The notes below the pieces were generated by a model, which was not told where the DNA came from, did no database searches, and saw nothing but the letters and a program-made list of their open reading frames with translations. Position numbers and translations under genes: made by a program. Below, piece after piece: positions 60,829 to 64,000 of a stretch of DNA of 64,000 nucleotides (position 1 is the stretch's first letter; each line of letters begins with the position of its first letter). The stretch covers positions 7,800,432-7,864,431 of the forward strand of contig NC_033639.1 in NCBI RefSeq assembly GCF_001540865.1. The letters are read 5' to 3'. Source of the DNA: Ananas comosus. Its lineage: Eukaryota > Streptophyta > Magnoliopsida > Poales > Bromeliaceae.

Positions 60829-63800
60829 ATGACGATGAAGAGGAGATCCATGGCGACCATGGCCTACTCCTCCTCCTCCTCCCCCTTCCCCGCCACAGCA
60901 CCTTCGCTTCTTCTCCTCCTCCTCTCTCTCATCGCCCTCTCCTCTCTCCTCCCTCCCACTCTCGCCGCGCCAACCGGGTAGGTTTTTTCCCCCCCCTCCT
61001 TTTTTCCCCTTCTTTTTGCATCCTTTTAAGCCCTGATTGATCCATCCCCTCTTCCTCTAAGATCATCCGATCATAGTTGTTTTCCAACATTTTTTTCTGT
61101 ATTTTTTCAGCCCTGGAGAGGGGTTTTCCGTCGCGGGTCGCGTGAAGTTGGAAGGTATGCTACTTTTAAGTCGATTTTGTGATCCAATTAATATTGAGAT
61201 CTGTATCATTTGATTGTGAAATTTTTGGATAAAAATGTACTGAGATCCTCAGGGCCCTCCTAAACTTTGATTTTTTTTTTTTTTGGTTTGAGTTATTTTA
61301 ATTAGATAAATTTAGGATTTTGTTATGTTTGATAGCTCTGTTAGTGATTAGTTGTTAGTTGTTGCACTTTTATTTGCTATAAAGTATTAATGTCATTAAA
61401 ATTACAGACCAACTGTTGGATTTAGTGAAAATCTCAATTTGTTTGATTGAAGTATAATTTAAACAAAGATATCAGGCATTTCCAAATTGCCTATAGTTGA
61501 AGGGGCGTTCGTACCTTTTAATCATAGTTTCAATGAGTGTTGGGTTCTGATTGATGAGATCTGAGTAATTGAAGTATATGTAAAATTATGAATGTAATTA
61601 GACTCTGTTAAATAATGTAGAAGTGATGAACATGATTGATAGCTGTTTGAATAATCAGAAGTTGGATTTGATGGTAGGCAATGGATTCTTGCATTTCATT
61701 TGGAGTGCTACTGATCTCTTGTTATTGTTTGTTATTTGCCTTTTAGTCTTCTATCGTGTTTATGCTTCATTTGCGAGCCCAAAACAAAAAAAAAAGGGAA
61801 TAGTTACTTTGTAAAAAGTTGTTTGATGTTATCAATTTTTGATTTGATGATAGGCATGGGATCTAAAGGCTTCGGTCTTCCAGCAAAGACAGCTAACACG
61901 AAGGTCATACTGAATGGTGGTCAAAGGGTCACATTTGTTAGGCCAGATGGTTACTTTGCATTGTATCCTATTCCCCTTTTAAATGGTTGCAACTTGCATT
62001 TACTTCTCAATGCATGAAGTTTAGTTTTTCAGGTTTGTTTTTTCACATCTTACTACCAATTTGTTGTTATAATAGTTCTTTTTAGCTTAAGTAACTAATA
62101 AAATGGCATTTGCTGCCTAAGGGTTAAAAAAAAAACATGGTGTCTTATGTGACCATTAAGAAAATTTCATTGTATAGATGCAATACTTGTCAGTTGTCTT
62201 GTTAGATGCATCGGGGCTCTGACAGCTTGAGAAAGACTGGTGGGGAAGATGGAAAAGAAAGAAAATTTAACATTGACTTCATTGCAACTGTGTAGATGGC
62301 CTCGACAGCTTGACCTCACTATTCAAGCGATGTGCTTCCTAATATTGATCGGCCCGCTATATTGCTAATTTAAGTTTTTTGTTTTGTGCTCACCTATGTG
62401 ATGCCTGTTCTTATGGTTAAAGTGGCATTTGAAAATCAACTTTTGTAAGATAAGATGGCAGGGGCAGGTCCCTCTAGACTTGGTTTAACAACTTGGCAAT
62501 ACAACGCACGGTTGGTTTAAGAGGTAGGTGTGGCTTTTGTAGATTAAGAGTAGATTGGTGGTAGTCAATCTCAAGATATATAGAAGCCATGGTGGCTTCA
62601 CACACATCATCTATAAGTACCCTACTGTAAACCTTCAGTCCAAGTATAAACTGTCACATATGGTCTTGGTTCATGCTGTCACTTTAAACCATGATTGTTG
62701 GCTGTGCCTTGTTGGTAATGCCAAAAATCATGAAATTTATCTAAGCATTAATTGTTCTATTGAGATGCTGGTCCAACCAAATTTTTTGCTGCTTTGGGAG
62801 TTTCAACATGGCTCTGGCTAGAGATGTCAAGCACATTCGCATTCTTGTGCATTAGCTTTCCAGCATTAATGCACTTGCTCATTTGTTAAGCACATTCTCT
62901 GGTAAGTCAACTTGATATTGAAATAGTAAGTTGCTCTGGATTTTACAAAAAAATGCCTCATTTTTACAGAGAGAGAGAGGGGGAGAATTAGAGAGAGAGG
63001 GAGATGAATGGCTAAAATGTTTTGCTCTCATTATACCCGAAAACTACGTAGGAATGGGATTGTTATGTTGTATTTTGTAATACTACAAAAGCCATCTAAA
63101 CTGCTTTTCCATGAAAATAATAATAATAATAAAATACAGCACTAGTCAATATACCTTGGGTTTAACAAATACCCTACTTATACAAGGTAACCAAACTGGG
63201 CTGTACTTTGAGGTGCATGTTATTAATGTTAATTTTTTTCCTCTTAACCAAGCATGGATTACATTTGGCATTATTGAATCAAATATCAGTCAGCTTCATT
63301 GGGTTCTCAGCTCAATTTATAGTAGAGGAGCTAAAGACAAATCAGTAGATCAAAATTGTTTTATCATTTTATTGTCAAGACTTTAGACTTTTTCCTTGTC
63401 TAAAGGATTTTTGGTCGGCTTCTCCTTCGTTCCACAATTCACATGGGCCTGAACTACAACTAAAAAAAGCACATTGGTTTACTTGCCAAATGCCCTTGAT
63501 TTGTTTTTCTTTCAGTGGCAAGTCCGCTATTGTTTGATTCTGCTCTGAATGGAATTTTGGCAACAATATTTTCAAGGTAATTCAGGTTGACCCCCCATAT
63601 TAATATCTGTCTGTTCTTTTAGTGCCTTCTCATTTTCAAGCTGGTTATAGCCTACACATTAAGGTAAATAAGATGCTTGCCTGATTACAAGGTTTTCCTG
63701 GTTATATATTATAATTATTAAATAGCAAAGAAAAGAGAATGGATACTTCATTTAAACTGGATGCTTGATATGTAAATTATAAAACTGTCGGGGATGTTTG

Positions 63801-64000
63801 CTTCTCATGGAATGTGGTACAACATCCTGATTTCATTTTAATCTAATAGCTAATTGAAATTTATTAGAGCAACATGTTGTAGGACTACGATAAAAATGCT
63901 AGCACATAAAAAAGGAAGTCCGGTGAGCATAGATGTAGCTATTAAGCTTTGGGTCTTGCCAATGTTGTGTTTGTATAGTTCTTTTTTACTTATTAAAGCT
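60829..64000 (+). CDS. ER membrane protein complex subunit 7 (EMC7), 5' part
   Basis: Three exons are visible: 60829-60977, 61111-61154 and 61854-61962. They splice in phase to the first 100 residues. The N-terminus has a Leu-rich signal peptide (SLLLLLLSLIALSSLL) with a likely cut near LAAPTG. The lumenal beta-sandwich follows: VAGRVKLEGMGSKGFGLPAK, then TKVILNGGQRVTFVRPDGYF, which is the EMC7 signature. EMC7 is a subunit of the ER insertase complex for tail-anchored and polytopic membrane proteins. Exon 3 ends in phase 2 at GCATT/GTATCC. The next exon (expected FHNVPAG-like) was not found up to 64000, so the third intron exceeds 2 kb. The start at 60829 was chosen as the first ATG; ATGs at 60835, 60850 and 60859 are in frame and would also leave a signal peptide. 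Confidence 0.88.

Overview
The window is nuclear DNA of a flowering plant, most likely a monocot. The genes have many small exons with GT-AG introns. The intergenic and intronic DNA is AT-rich and packed with small transposons. The encoded proteins are plant types: sucrose-phosphate synthase, a Toc90-type chloroplast import receptor, a PAP26-like purple acid phosphatase and a heptahelical ADIPOR protein. A non-grass commelinid such as pineapple would fit, but the species is an inference and not shown by the sequence. Coding regions were rebuilt by joining exons in phase at splice sites.

Layout: 1-1780 (+) is the 3' end of a Gln-rich protein gene. 3783-8300 (-) is an ADIPOR/PAQR-type heptahelical membrane protein (4 exons, 372 aa). 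11503-13860 (-) is a nested pair of broken Ty1/Copia retroelements. 17168-20833 (+) is the small subunit of TFIIA (106 aa). 23785-31233 (-) is sucrose-phosphate synthase (13 exons, 1056 aa), with a probable GC-AG intron. 31.3-40.7 kb is transposon-rich and gene-free. 40789-45663 (-) is a PAP26-like acid phosphatase (9 exons, 476 aa), probably with a promoter and leader exon near 47.7-47.8 kb. 47.9-55.2 kb is again transposon-rich. 55276-58789 (-) is a Toc90-like GTPase receptor (778 aa). 60829 to the window end (+) is the first part of EMC7, an ER membrane protein complex subunit, in divergent orientation to Toc90.

The genes are independent housekeeping or metabolic loci and do not form a cluster. 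The distinctive content is the transposon landscape. Many 350-650 bp non-autonomous elements with long terminal inverted repeats are present. Several show exact or near-exact 9-10 bp target duplications (Mutator-like) or 8 bp ones (hAT-like). One unusual 653 bp element carries a core of repeated palindromes. The window also holds Tourist-like MITEs, a tRNA-derived SINE candidate, and remnants with 5S-rRNA-like LTRs (Cassandra-type TRIM). Two of the Mutator-like elements fill most of the divergent promoter region between Toc90 and EMC7. The two single-N positions both lie at the ends of inverted-repeat arms and may mark assembly problems.
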